The translations under genes and the position numbers were made by a program. From the NCBI GenBank assembly GCA_964036275.1, contig OZ038433.1, positions 31,541,836 through 31,605,835 on the forward strand: 64,000 nt of DNA. Direction: 5' to 3'. This DNA comes from Litoditis marina (Eukaryota; Nematoda; Chromadorea; Rhabditida; Rhabditidae). The notes below the pieces were generated by a model. The model ran no database searches and had not been told where the DNA came from. It worked only from the letters and a program-made list of their open reading frames with translations. Position 1 is the stretch's first letter. Every line of letters starts with the position of its first letter. Of this stretch, positions 23,042 to 34,700 are shown one piece after another.

Positions 23042-26000
23042 ATGGAAAAGGAGAAACTGCACCTCTCAGTGACCGATGTTCCGAACTGGTCCTCTTCCAT
23101 GATATTTGGATTCCAGGTTTTTTTTCGATCAAATATTGTGGTTTTTTCCTAAATAAATCTCAAACTTTGTTCACAGTTGTAAAAATGTATTTAATACTAG
23201 TGTTCAGTTTTATCATACGAGATAGATAGACACTACGACGTAGCAAACAACTGGCACGCTCATTTGAGTTTTCTTCATGAATTCGGCTGAGATGATGTTT
23301 TCCATTAAAACTATCGATAGCAGAACGTTATTTGAAGAATTGATTACACATTTTTATCTTTTTTGTATAAATGCGTTTGTAGCATAATGTTTCTTTGAAC
23401 CCCTCTGAGCCATACACGAATAGTATGACATCGTATTTGACGTGGCGACCATTCGGTTAGATCTTCAGCGCATACAAAAAGATAAAAGGAAAAATACAAT
23501 TATAAAATTATAAAATTTGAAGCAATATAAAAAAAATATACCAGTTACAAGAAAAAAACACAAACAATAAATATTAAAACTTTTCAAGCAATATAATCAA
23601 ATAAATCCATTCCAGCAGGCCATGTTGTGCATATCGGGTCTGCTCGTCTATCCCTGTCTTGTCTCCGAACTGGTCTGTGCCGGGGACGAGACGATCGCCC
23701 TCAGGGTACAGCTGATATCGGCCACTTTCGTTGCCTGCGGACTGGCCACCATGGCACAGACAACTTTCGGTCTCAGGTGAAATGAGTGACTAAATCTTCG
23801 CGGTATTCTGATCTAGAAACATAGCGTAATTCACAAGTAACAAGGTCAAGCTGAACACGCGGCGATGTGGGACATCCTACGCCATATAGGCCTCTATTTG
23901 AAAAACAAACCTCAGTATTCCTGTTTGAAAGAAACTCCACAACGGAGTCTGGAAAACCTTTGAAAACCCCAAATTTTGTTATTCTTGATGGGTAAGAAAA
24001 ATTTAGCAAATACCAAAAAGCAAACCAGCTGTCTGTAATTTATTTCGCAGTCAGGTTTCCCTCAACTAATCTAGACCCCCACGTTTTCGCTTAATTCACC
24101 ATCTATTCACGCAGAACAAAATTCCAGACTTTGTATTCTCCACGGTCCCGCCATAGCGTTTCTGCCGCCGTTGTTGGCGTACAAGTCCTTGCACCCATGT
24201 AACTACTCCACCGATGAGCACGTCAATAATGCCGCATGGATGGCACGGTTGCAGGAGGTAATAATAATAGTGATAATAAAAGTTCATCAACCCGTTGTAT
24301 GACAGACAATTTCAATGGCTAATGAGCATCGGAGATTGGAGATCATTTCTGAAAAGTGATAAACATGTACAGAACAGAGAAAAACATATCTGTGTGCAAG
24401 ACCCATGACTAGTAGTACTTTATTAAACTCATTCACATTTCAGAGATAGTACTCATGTACATCCAGACCGCTTGATAGTCACCTGGTTCTCTGGAAACAT
24501 TTTCCTCTGCTCTCATTTGCTGCATCCTTCTATCTTATAGTTCACATCATTTCTACTGAGACTCCTACAGTAATCTTACAAACTTTCCCAAAGCTGTTGT
24601 GGAGCTGAACATTCAGTTCATCAAAAATTCTGTCGCATATTTACTGTATCTGAGAACGAGACTGAGATGCAAAACTTTTCCATTATTTCGATCATAAGTA
24701 AGTGGGAAAAACGGCTTGGAGGTTCGTAATCCTATTGTAGGAGTCTCAGTAGGTATGAAAAAGGCTATATGTCTATGGTCACGCCCCTGTGTCAAAAAAT
24801 GTCATAGCTAAGTTGCAGTTTGCACTCGATACACGCCAAGATTCACGAACTGTGAGGCAAAAGCAATGGGAACAAACTACAAACACGGAAGACACCAACA
24901 AACGTTTTCATGATCCCTACGTTTCCAGATAAGTGGCAGTCTGATGTTGGCCTGTCTGTCGTTCGTCTTCATAGGTGGCAGCGGACTGGCGGGAACGTTA
25001 TCTAAACTAATTGGACCGATCACCATAACCCCCCTCATGTTGCTGCTCACCATCAGCATAGTGCCCACCATGGAGGAGAAACTGTCACTACACTGGGTAT
25101 CTCTCGTGTAAGTCAAGCATATAGGAAATGATGAACTGTACTTTGATCTACATGACAGTTTTCGAATTACGATTGGAATATATTGGGTAGATTTCAAGAT
25201 TTCAAGGTTCAAGATTTGTTTTATCACATCACAATGTTCCAAGGTGGTGCTCCTTGACTGCTCTCCAGATTTTAATGTCTCTGCATGCTCTTAGTATCTC
25301 TTTGTCACTGATGGTAGACCAAACTAGAAACCCAGAGGTTGTGACCGAAATGTACAGTATTGACCGTTCTCTTCGGAGCGAACCATATACCCATTAGTAT
25401 AAAAAACGAGTGTCAAGAAAGTAAAGATTAGTTTTAGAGATCACAAAAACGAAAAATATAAAACAGGTCCAATAAACGGATATTAAGAGAAAAAGGCCAA
25501 GCTCGCTCGTTAGAAATACGGCAAAAATCTAGCTGGATTTTCGTGTAATGTATGCAGATGTTGCATCATCGGTACTGAGTAATATTTGTGATACTTTGTG
25601 TAATTTTCAACCAAGCGAGATTAGCCTTTCTCTCTTTATATCCGTTTATTGGACCTGTTTTATATTTTTCGTTCATGTGATCTCTAAAACTAATCTTCAC
25701 TTTCTTGACACGCGTTTTTTTATACTAATTGACCTCTTTTTCTATAGCTACGGAGAAACTCTTATGAAAATAATATATAACCATGTGAAAATAATACACG
25801 TCATTTTTGATCAAGTTTGACACAGCTTCGACAGTTTGACACGAGAACTCAAAATTATACTATAGTCGTCGCCAACGGAAAGGCGGGAGGATACTGTATA
25901 TCTCACTTTTCGATGTGTGCGCACACATGTCTTTGATTCCAAAGCTTGTCGGTCATGTGCTCTTACAGCGCGGTGGTTAGCGCATTGCTACAAATATTTT

Positions 26001-29000
26001 GCTCGCAGTTTCGATTCCGGCGAGCGACAGAAATTTATAAATTTGGCACTCACTATAGCAGTATATTGCAAATGGCACCGCTCGAGGCGGGAGTCGAACC
26101 TCAATCCGTTTTCACTAGAACAGAAATTGTATCCACTGTGCAACTCAGACATGTGAATGCAAATAAAAACTAGGATGTACGTGCAACCGAGTTTTGAGCT
26201 GAAAAGTTTAGGAATAAATTTCACGTGATTCTCCTTTTTTCATTTTCATTTCATCAAAACCGGTCGATTTAGAAATTTTCCTGAGACCATTTAAGGCCCT
26301 ATCATCCTTAAAATGGAATTTGCAACTATGACTGAAAAATACGTATACCCCAACTTTTCCTTCGCTTCACAACAGTGTAAACCGTGTTCAGAAATTTTCA
26401 TTGATAGCGAAGCTGTGCCCCAAAAAGAGGGCGGACATTTTTTTGTAGCCGCCGCCGCCGCCGCCCCGTTACGGAAGCCATTTTAGACGTTCACCCTTCC
26501 AACTCACGTTAACTGGGTCATTTTGAACTTAAACTCACAAATTTTGTAGATGTATGCCCTTTAATTGCTCACAGCAGGTTTCTCGGAAAATGGTTCACAA
26601 ATAACGAAGAAACGGGCAGAAAAAAACTTTTCAAAACGTCTGCATAGTTGAGAACAAAAACTTATCTGCGCAGCGCTCCGCGCTGCGCACGATTTACGTT
26701 GTGTCTCTTGTCTGAGTCTATTTTCATTACACCTTACAACTTCCAAATGGCTGTTTTGAATGATTTTATGAGACTAATGAGACTTTGTTCGAATATTTCG
26801 TAGTTTTGAGGGTAAAGAAAATATAGTTTTCTTCGAGTTTTTCATGTTTAATAACTGGGAAGCTTTTTAGAATGCTGGCATGTGTGGCAATCATGGCAAT
26901 TTATCTGGAAAATGTTCAAGTGCCTATTCCATTCTACTGTGGAAAGAGAAACAGGGCTGTTGTGAAGAAAATTAGACTTTTTGGGCAGTTCCCGGTGAGT
27001 GAGTATACCTCTTTTGTTAGTATGAATATGCACTTGACATCTCAGCATACAGTTATACTAAGTGTAGGAAAAAATATCAATTTCAGTTATTTCTGAAAAA
27101 CTTTCGAAAAAATAATATATTTCTGCCCGCTGTTACGACCCATCACTACGATGCGCCAAAAAAGTTTGTTCATGTGAGAGTTTATTATGGAAACATTCCT
27201 CTTTGAACGTCTCTTGTTAGTTTTAACTATAATTTTCGTTACGAGTACCTCATTTGATTTAGTGCTCTCTTGTTCCAGTATCTTCTGAGTATGATGGTTG
27301 TCTGGCTGCTGTGCTATGTGATGACAGTAACCGATTTGGAGTCTCCGGGTGGAAATGCTAGAACCGATAAAAATGCGACCGTCACCGTGCTTGAAAAATC
27401 GAAATGGTTCCAGGTTCCCTATCCAGGTACGTTGAATTGAAAACATGATATGACGGAATAACGTCATAGATCGTCGGTTAGAAAGGAGCAAGTTATATTT
27501 TTCGATGGCTCGTTGTTGTTTTGCTCACCTACAAATATTATGGAAGCATACTCCCATTCTGTGCGAGGCGAAGCTACTCCTAATGATCACTGCGTATCAT
27601 CCGTGAACATACTCTTCTATCCTATTTTCTGGTAGTTGATCAACTGTTGTCGTTTACATAGTGAAAAGTTCTCATCGGAAATATTCACACAGAACCGAGA
27701 TCATTATATTATGGGGTCGCAAGAAAACTATACAGCAGTTTCTATCTGTTCCGCTTGCTGTTTTATCTTGTTCTTTGATGATTCTCACTGCTCACGGAGA
27801 AACTACAATTCCGACAGTCAAAACCTCTTGCAGGCCAGTTCGGTGTGCCGCGGGTCAGTGTTGGTCTATGTCTGGGCTACCTGGCCTCCTGTTTCGCGAG
27901 TGTCATTGAAAACCTCGGTTCGTACGACCTACTCGCCAGGGTCTCGCAACAGCGCCCACCACCCAGACATGCCGTCAACAGAGCAATTATGGTTGAGGGT
28001 GAGTCGTGAGTTATGGGTAGTAACCAAATCCTTATGGTAGTTTGATCTCGAGACACAGCATGATTTCTTACAAACTTTAAAAACTAACGAGATCCTACTA
28101 CAAACACAGCGGTATATGTGTATTAATAACATTTAATAGTATCACAGTTGTAGTTGAACTACAAACACAGCGGAATGTGACAACGAATTCCGAATCTATT
28201 TTTACCGAAAGGGCCAACCCTATAGATGGCTGAATTCTACGATAGTGTGTTTTAAGATCCATATGAGCCTCCACCCTGTTTCGTAGGAACAGCATTGATT
28301 GGTCATTGATGTGCAAGAGCAAAGGTATCGAGTTCAATCTACAACTCAGCTATGTTTATCCAATATCCTTATACATTATTGTTTTCATTATTGAACAATA
28401 ATGTACTAAATAGATATAATTCTAGGCGGGGGTAGTATCTTGGCGGCGTCAATGGGAGTCAGCACAGGAGTGACCACCTACTCAGAAAACATTGCACTCA
28501 TTCATATTACGAGGGTGAGTTGAAAACTATACAACTAGCTGCCACGATTATTCGGTATGCTTCTTCCAATATTTTTCTTACTTCAAACACATTCCAAACT
28601 GATTCCTTCAGGTGGAGTTGAGTGTTGTATTCAAAATACAAACTTCACTGTTTCGAAAAGAAGCATCTATGCAGTGTATGTTGCTGCATCCCTCAGAAAC
28701 TTGAGTGTAATATTGTACTTAAAGACCAAACTACAACTAATTTCAGGTTGCGAGTCGTCGTACCATGCAGGTGGCTGGTGCCATTCTAGTGTTTCTGGGT
28801 CTTTTTACGAAATGTGCCGCCTTACTGGCTTCTATCCCGGACGCACTGGTGGGAGGAATTCTCACAATGGGAATATCAATGATAGCCGGCGTCACACTCA
28901 GCAACCTACAGGTAGATCACGTGAAACGTACCGTTGACCAAATCTGATATGTTCCACACGTCTTTTGGAACTTATGGTAGAGTGCTGACCAGAAGTATGC

Positions 29001-30649
29001 ACTAGAAAAATTTGACGGAGGTTCCTCTTGAGCTTTCGGAAAACAGAGAGAAGTTTCTGTACGAAAAGGTGAGATATAGAACAAGCAATAAAGAGTGAGA
29101 GTTCAATATATTGTTATATTGTTTTTTTTTTCAATAGATCTGTGAATTGATTCAAAGTTCTGGTGCAGCGTTCCCATAAGCCCAATATTGAACGGGAACT
29201 TGTTATAGAGGGGGAAAATGATAAAGAGGGGGGGGGGGGGGGGGGGTATTGTTAAGGTATCATCGGTATAATCTCACGGAATATACTATTTTAGCTGGTG
29301 GATCTGCGTATCACGCGCAACCTGTCCATCATGGGTATTTCCCTGATGCTCGGCCTGATTGTACCTCGACACTTGGAACGAGCCCCGATTGACACTGGTG
29401 AATTCATACGTTATATATAGTCCACTTCGTACCAACTGGGACTCTTTCAGTACACATCCCAACATTACAATCAATGTTTTGTAATGCGAACTTCAATTTG
29501 ATCGGTAATACTTCTGAAAACCTCCAAAATAGGTTATCAGAATGGAGTTCGAGAGCTCATTACCTTCACATTACTTTTTTTTCTGTTCTCTCACATGACA
29601 CATACACGTACGTGAAGAAAACAGACACATGACTCTATGAATATGTCCTCTTATCTTATTGCAACCTCCGTTTGCATGTTTATGTCACTTTTCAGGAAAT
29701 GCCGACTGGGACCAAATTCTCAACATGCTGTTCAGCATAAAAATGCTTGTCGGTGGCACTATAGCGGCCGTTCTCGATAACACTGTGCCTGGTGGGTCAA
29801 AATCTCAAAATAGGAACCTCAAAATATTTGCGATACAATTAATGATATTATGATCAAATATGAAATAACTCAATACAAAAATGATATTCCAGACAGGATT
29901 ATGAGTATCTTCGCAGACAGTAAGAATGAGAGCTACAGTAAAAACTTTGGCGACCAGTATATTTTAGACAGCCACCTCTCCTACTGTTTTTGTAGTTTGA
30001 TCTTGTTGATGTTTGATTGAACATCGTGAATCAGAGTATATATCGAGATCAAACTACAACGAAGTTTCGCAAACAACCTATAAATTTAGGTGCGTCTCTG
30101 AGGCAGCGAGGATTGGCCGGAACCCACGATTATGACATGTATGACACAGAAAAAGATGGATACGCACTTCCACAGTGGGCAGACAGGTAACGATATCACT
30201 TTTCACGTAACTTCTTCAATGTTCACGTAAAACGTGAATGAACACGTTTCCCACGATCTTCAAGCAGGTTAGTGATGATTCCTACAATTGCATTATTCAA
30301 CAGTGTTTTCAGAGTGAGCTGAATGGGTTTGTCATTTCTAATCAAGTACAGCTGGAACTCGGCAATGTGGTTTCATTTTCTATGTCGAAATCCTAAATAT
30401 ACAGTATCCTGTCATTCTTTTGTCGAATACTATATCCGTGGCCTCAATTTTGAGATAATAAATATACAGTAACCCCCCCCCCCCCCCCCTCCGACAAAGA
30501 CTATACCCCTTTTCATCTAAACTATTTCCAGATTGTTGTCAGCATGTCCCTTCTTGGGTTATCTCCCCTTCCTTCCCAGCTCTCCCGCTACCTCCAAAAG
30601 GGATTCCGGTTCCAGTAACCATTCTCTAGCCGCTAGCGAATCAGTTTGA
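23042..30649 (+). CDS. SLC23 / nucleobase-ascorbate transporter (NAT family)
   Basis: A membrane transporter of nucleobases or ascorbate. Exons: 23042-23116, 23616-23776, 24128-24257, 24929-25107, 26871-26994, 27279-27426, 27834-27998, 28426-28514, 28747-28911, 29295-29397, 29696-29791, 30090-30186 and 30532-30649. All phases match and give 549 residues, the usual family length. Family landmarks: DVPNWSSSMIFGFQ at the start; GLRLCILHGPAIAFLPPL (~77-94); QFGVPRVSVGLCLGY (~274); IENLGSYDLLARV (~297) and PPPRHAVNRAIMVEG in TM8 and its loop; the signature ENIALIHITR (348-357); and DNTVPGASLRQRGLAG near the C-terminus. Two normally conserved positions differ: GDY is GSY (S302), and the signature glycine is alanine (A351). 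An acceptor five bases before the ATG may be a trans-splice site. The substrate cannot be predicted. Confidence 0.92.
24545..24760. mobile_element. MITE family M2
   Basis: TTTCTACTGAGACTCCTACA on the left is mirrored by TGTAGGAGTCTCAGTAGG on the right. Related ends occur at 30.85-31.03 and 57.08-57.30 kb. It lies in an intron of the transporter. Confidence 0.75.
25396..25729. mobile_element. Hairpin MITE family M3 with arms of about 125 bp
   Basis: TTAGTATAAAAAACGAGTGT on the left is matched in inverse by CACGCGTTTTTTTATACTAA on the right. Pairing continues inward through AAAGATTAGTTTTAGAGATC and GTCCAATAAACGGATAT. It lies in an intron of the transporter. A related fragment starts near 57.40 kb. 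Confidence 0.75.
25861..26058 (+). mobile_element. tRNA-derived SINE, reference copy
   Basis: A unit of about 198 bp. Head TATAGTCGTCGCCAACG, a segment with GTGTGCGCACACATGTCTTT, then a tRNA-like core: ACAGCGCGGTGGTTAGCGC (A-box) and CGCAGTTTCGATTCCGGC (B-box with one change). Tail AAATTTGGCACTCACTATAG. Both ends read TATAG. Other copies occur at 2.63 (-), 16.71, 51.48, 52.01, 56.00, 60.11 (-, partial) and 62.56 (-) kb. It lies in an intron of the transporter and would be transcribed by RNA polymerase III if active. Confidence 0.85.
29229..29246 (+). repeat. G18 homopolymer run in a transporter intron
   Basis: An uninterrupted poly-G tract. A comparable poly-C run occurs at about 30,474-30,490, so the two introns contain oppositely stranded G-tracts. 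Confidence 0.9.
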
Positions 30650-31715
30650 CCTACCAATGACCTATAACGTATTCAAACTATAGTTGTAGTCCGATCTATC
30701 AACACCGCATGAAATCGGATAATGCTCTGCATCACACCGACATCAAACTACAAACACAGCAGAAAAACCATTATTATCTTTCTTTTCTTACCCCTAATAA
30801 GTTTTACCGGTTCACCTGGTTCATACATGTGTTCTATAGTTCCCACCATTCCTACTGAGACTCCTACAGTAACCTTACAAACTATCCGAAGGCTGTTGTG
30901 AAGCTGAAAATTCAGTTCATGGAAAATGCTTTCGTATATATACTCTACCTGAGAGGGAGAATGAGGTACGAAAATCGTCAACTTTTCCGATCAAAAGTAA
31001 GTTAGCAGGCTCAGTGAGAATGGAAAAGACTATGTACTGGTGGTTCGCATTAATAAGCCCTGGATCACGCTTTTCACGTCGGCTTAAAACAATAGAAGTA
31101 ATACGTATCGATTACATGGTATATATAATATATCAATTCCGACGTAAAAAGCACCCGCCCCCTATCCCTACCAGTTTAATATCGATCTCCTACCGTGTTG
31201 TACATGTGAATAATGAAATGTGAATAACTATCAATAAACATTCCGAATGAATACTACATTTCTGAAAATAAATAAATGTACAACAGAAACAAGTACAACA
31301 AAAACCACGAATGGCAATGCAATAAACCGAATGATTGCTGAGAAAAACACGGAAAGGCAAAAGTGACTGAAATACATTTGGACTCTCAGAAAAGGCAGAG
31401 ATCGAAAACGATAGAAGCTGAACTTTGAAAAAACAAACAGCTGAAAATTGGCAGAAGATCAGAGAATGAGTGAAACACAGTGCTACCGTAATCAAATCGT
31501 ACCGAAATAAAGAGGTTACTGTAAGCAAATGAGAGCCGATTTTGAATGACAAACTATTTCTCCTTATAGTTGACGTTGAAATGAGAGAAAGAAAAAAAAA
31601 GAAAAACAGAAGAAGATGGATATTAGGCTAGGCTAAACTATTTTCCCCGCTGGTCGTCACTTATAGTTGAAACTGAAAGGAGAGACGGAAAGATCCTTGC
31701 TCGTAAAGACAGATA
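30650..31715. other. Convergent 3' intergenic region with an M2-like repeat
   Basis: It separates the stop of the transporter (30649) from the stop of the LARP7-like gene (31716). It contains an M2 MITE at about 30,850-31,030 (CATTCCTACTGAGACTCCTACA at the left end) and a purine-rich stretch near 31,580-31,610. No gene is supported. Confidence 0.5.
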
Positions 31716-34700
31716 CTAGGCTTTTTTCACCGACCACACAGCATCGCGATAATCCACAATCCATTTGTTGATCTGAAATGAACGTACGAAGTGAATCCTC
31801 TGCCAATACCAACTCAATCGAAAGTTAATAAGCCTTTTACCAACTACTTTCCTTCGGCAAAACTATCATGTCCACTATTTGAGTGAATTTCACAAAAAAA
31901 CTTTTAGGTTTAGACTTTATAAGAGTTAATAATACTATAAGAAGATGTTCTCTTCGCCTGGGAACATTGTGCTAGATCCTAGCAAACTCATCAAATGATC
32001 CGCTGAAATAAGCTACGAGCCGAAACTCGCCCAACCAACTTACATTCTTTTTCCGAGAAGGAACTTTTTCACTGTACAGCCGAGTCTTGAGGTTCGCTTT
32101 CGACTTTTTCTGCAGATTAAGATAGTCTTGTCGCAGTTCCCGATAGCGTAAGCTGGAAATAGCAAGAATGAAATCTGTGTGGAACGGAAGATTCAAAATA
32201 AATGTATAATACAGACTTGAAATAGGCATATTTTGACGTTTCACAGTGCCAATCGTTTCATAAAATCAAACTCACAGGCTGCTCATCTCCGGTCACACCT
32301 ACTGCTCAACGAAATTTTGAAGAATCGGTATCAAGTTTCGATCTTTCTCTTTAATGCGTCATGGCAACATGTCATTTAGCACCGAAATAATACTAATTGC
32401 TCCCTTTCTCTTGTCTGAGATGAACCTTGATGAATCACGAGAGAAAGTTGTACTTACGGTTGGTATTGTTTGTTAATTCGATCACTAAGTGGTGTTTAGG
32501 TGATAAAGATTTAACAAACAATGCCAACAAAAACAGCCACTGATCAAGGTTCGTCCACAGCGAGACATGAATATAGTTGTACTTACAATGGGAGAACTTG
32601 TATATTGGCGAAGTGGGTGGCGACTGAGGTATGGATGTAGGCCGGATGAAGCACGCGGCGGCGACGGCGGCGTTTCCTGCAATCAACAAAGAAATTTAGG
32701 TACTGGATGTAAACATTAAAGATGGTCTGGCGGGAACAGAATTTCGTGCTTTTCGCTCCACGGTTATTTTCGTCGTTCCAATGCAGATGCGATACAAAAA
32801 CGGATTTATTGATATTTTGTGGATATTTAATAAAGATTCATTAGCGGAGATTCGAAAACTCCGTTTATGGGGCGCATTTGCGTTGGAGCGCCAGCCACGA
32901 GATTTTATTACTGTCAGGCCATCTATAAGGAAACTTGTTTCCTGGGACAAGTAACCTGGTTTATCTTTCAGGTTAGTTTTTCCGGTTAGATATTCATATA
33001 ACCTGAGCAAATATTTGCTGTAAATATTATATCTAAAATGATATTGCAAAACGTGATTACCTCTTCGTTTTTCTGATGGCTGTCGTATTGAGGTCGAGTG
33101 TGACGTCTTTCGAATCATTGTGTCCATTGCTGGTCGTAGTCTCGTTCAATCCGTTGGCGGTGAGTGGCGTGATCTCATGGGAAGGGACTTCTTTCTCACC
33201 TGTAATGGTTATACTGATATACACATCATACATGAGTAATGAGTTGACTTTGTTGAATGCTCACCTTTAGGGACTTCAGTCTTTAGCACCGATTTTTCAT
33301 GAAATGCTTAAGTACTGGAGTTTGAACAAGCTGATGTTCAAGAAAGTCAATAAAAAGTTATGCCATTTTCAACCCAATTTGTATGTTTTTCTTCAATTAA
33401 ATCAGATAAACTAACGTAAAGAGGCAGGTTTTCAGAGCTGACTATCCATTGTGAAATATAGCGTCTTTTAGGGAAAACCAACACAAAAAGAGCAGCCAAC
33501 CACCCACCCTGAACTTTAGTGTCGTCCCTGCTTGAGTGATGCGACGTCTTGCGAGATTGTTTCCGCAGCGCCCTTTCCTTGCGCGCAATCACGGAGAAAA
33601 TCGTGCGCAATCGGCAGAGAAGTATGGCCTCCCCGCGGCTCCGTCGCCTACGTCTACCGGACAACCTGATGAATATTTATAGGTTCATATACCAGTGAGG
33701 TCGACTGTTCGACGAAAAGAAGTCCGTTTTTCGATTTGAACCCGTGACAACTAACAATTTTGCATGGAAACTAGACAAATTTTCAAGAAAGTAGTCCATT
33801 TTTCGAATTTTCGCACTATTCACACAACTTTACTGGGGTATGACTAGGTTGTTATTGTGAGTATTGAACCATTCACCATTTCCACGTGGGCGAAGTTCGA
33901 CGTGTTCCTATTTCTTTGAGCAGCGAAAATGAAAAAGAAAAATCAACTGAGCGAGAGAGATAACCTTTGATGCAGAACCTTGACATTTGTTTCGGGGCTT
34001 ACACTTGTTCGGCACATCAAACTATCATCATCACCAGCACACACCAATTGTTTTTGACCAAAGTTGATTAACCATTGCCACATGCCTAGTGTGAACAGTC
34101 GCATCCACCATGCTGGGTACTCAAATCTGGGAAACGTTTAAAAAACTCACAATCTTATTCGCTTTTTGAGATCAATCAATCCGAGGGAAGTCTTTTTCGG
34201 CGTACCATCTGACGTCAGCAAGGTCATAGAATTGGACGAGTACGCCTGAAACAAGATCATATGAGGTACACTAAAACCTACCGAGAATCTCCTACACCAC
34301 CAAGGGCTCTTGTTCTTAGTAGTCACAATGCAGTAAAGTTAGCAGAACACGAATTGACCAAAAAATAAAGAACCAATAAAGAAATAAAGAAATGGAATTT
34401 TTTTTGCAAAAAATTGCATTATCTCACATACCTTCACCATCTCCAGAGCAGCCTCTTTTTCTGTGAACTGAACAAATGCGAAGGATTTGGCTCGTTTCCC
34501 GAAATCCACTGTACCGCCCGGCAAATCAATTGGACGTGGAAAGGTTCTTGGCAGACGAATCTAGAACATGACAATGGCATACATACAAATGATACAACAC
34601 TGACGTCTTACTACTACTTGCGAATGGGCCAATGTTCAAAATCGAGAATATTCCGATATTAGCAAAAATTTATATTTTAAGAATTTTTCTGACTATTCTG

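Noticed and set aside
31716..32300. Separate 58-residue gene downstream of LARP7
   Set aside because: Kept only as an alternative: its RELRQDYLNLQKK segment matches the linker of vertebrate LARP7, and the direct join from 32587 to 32152 fits in phase.
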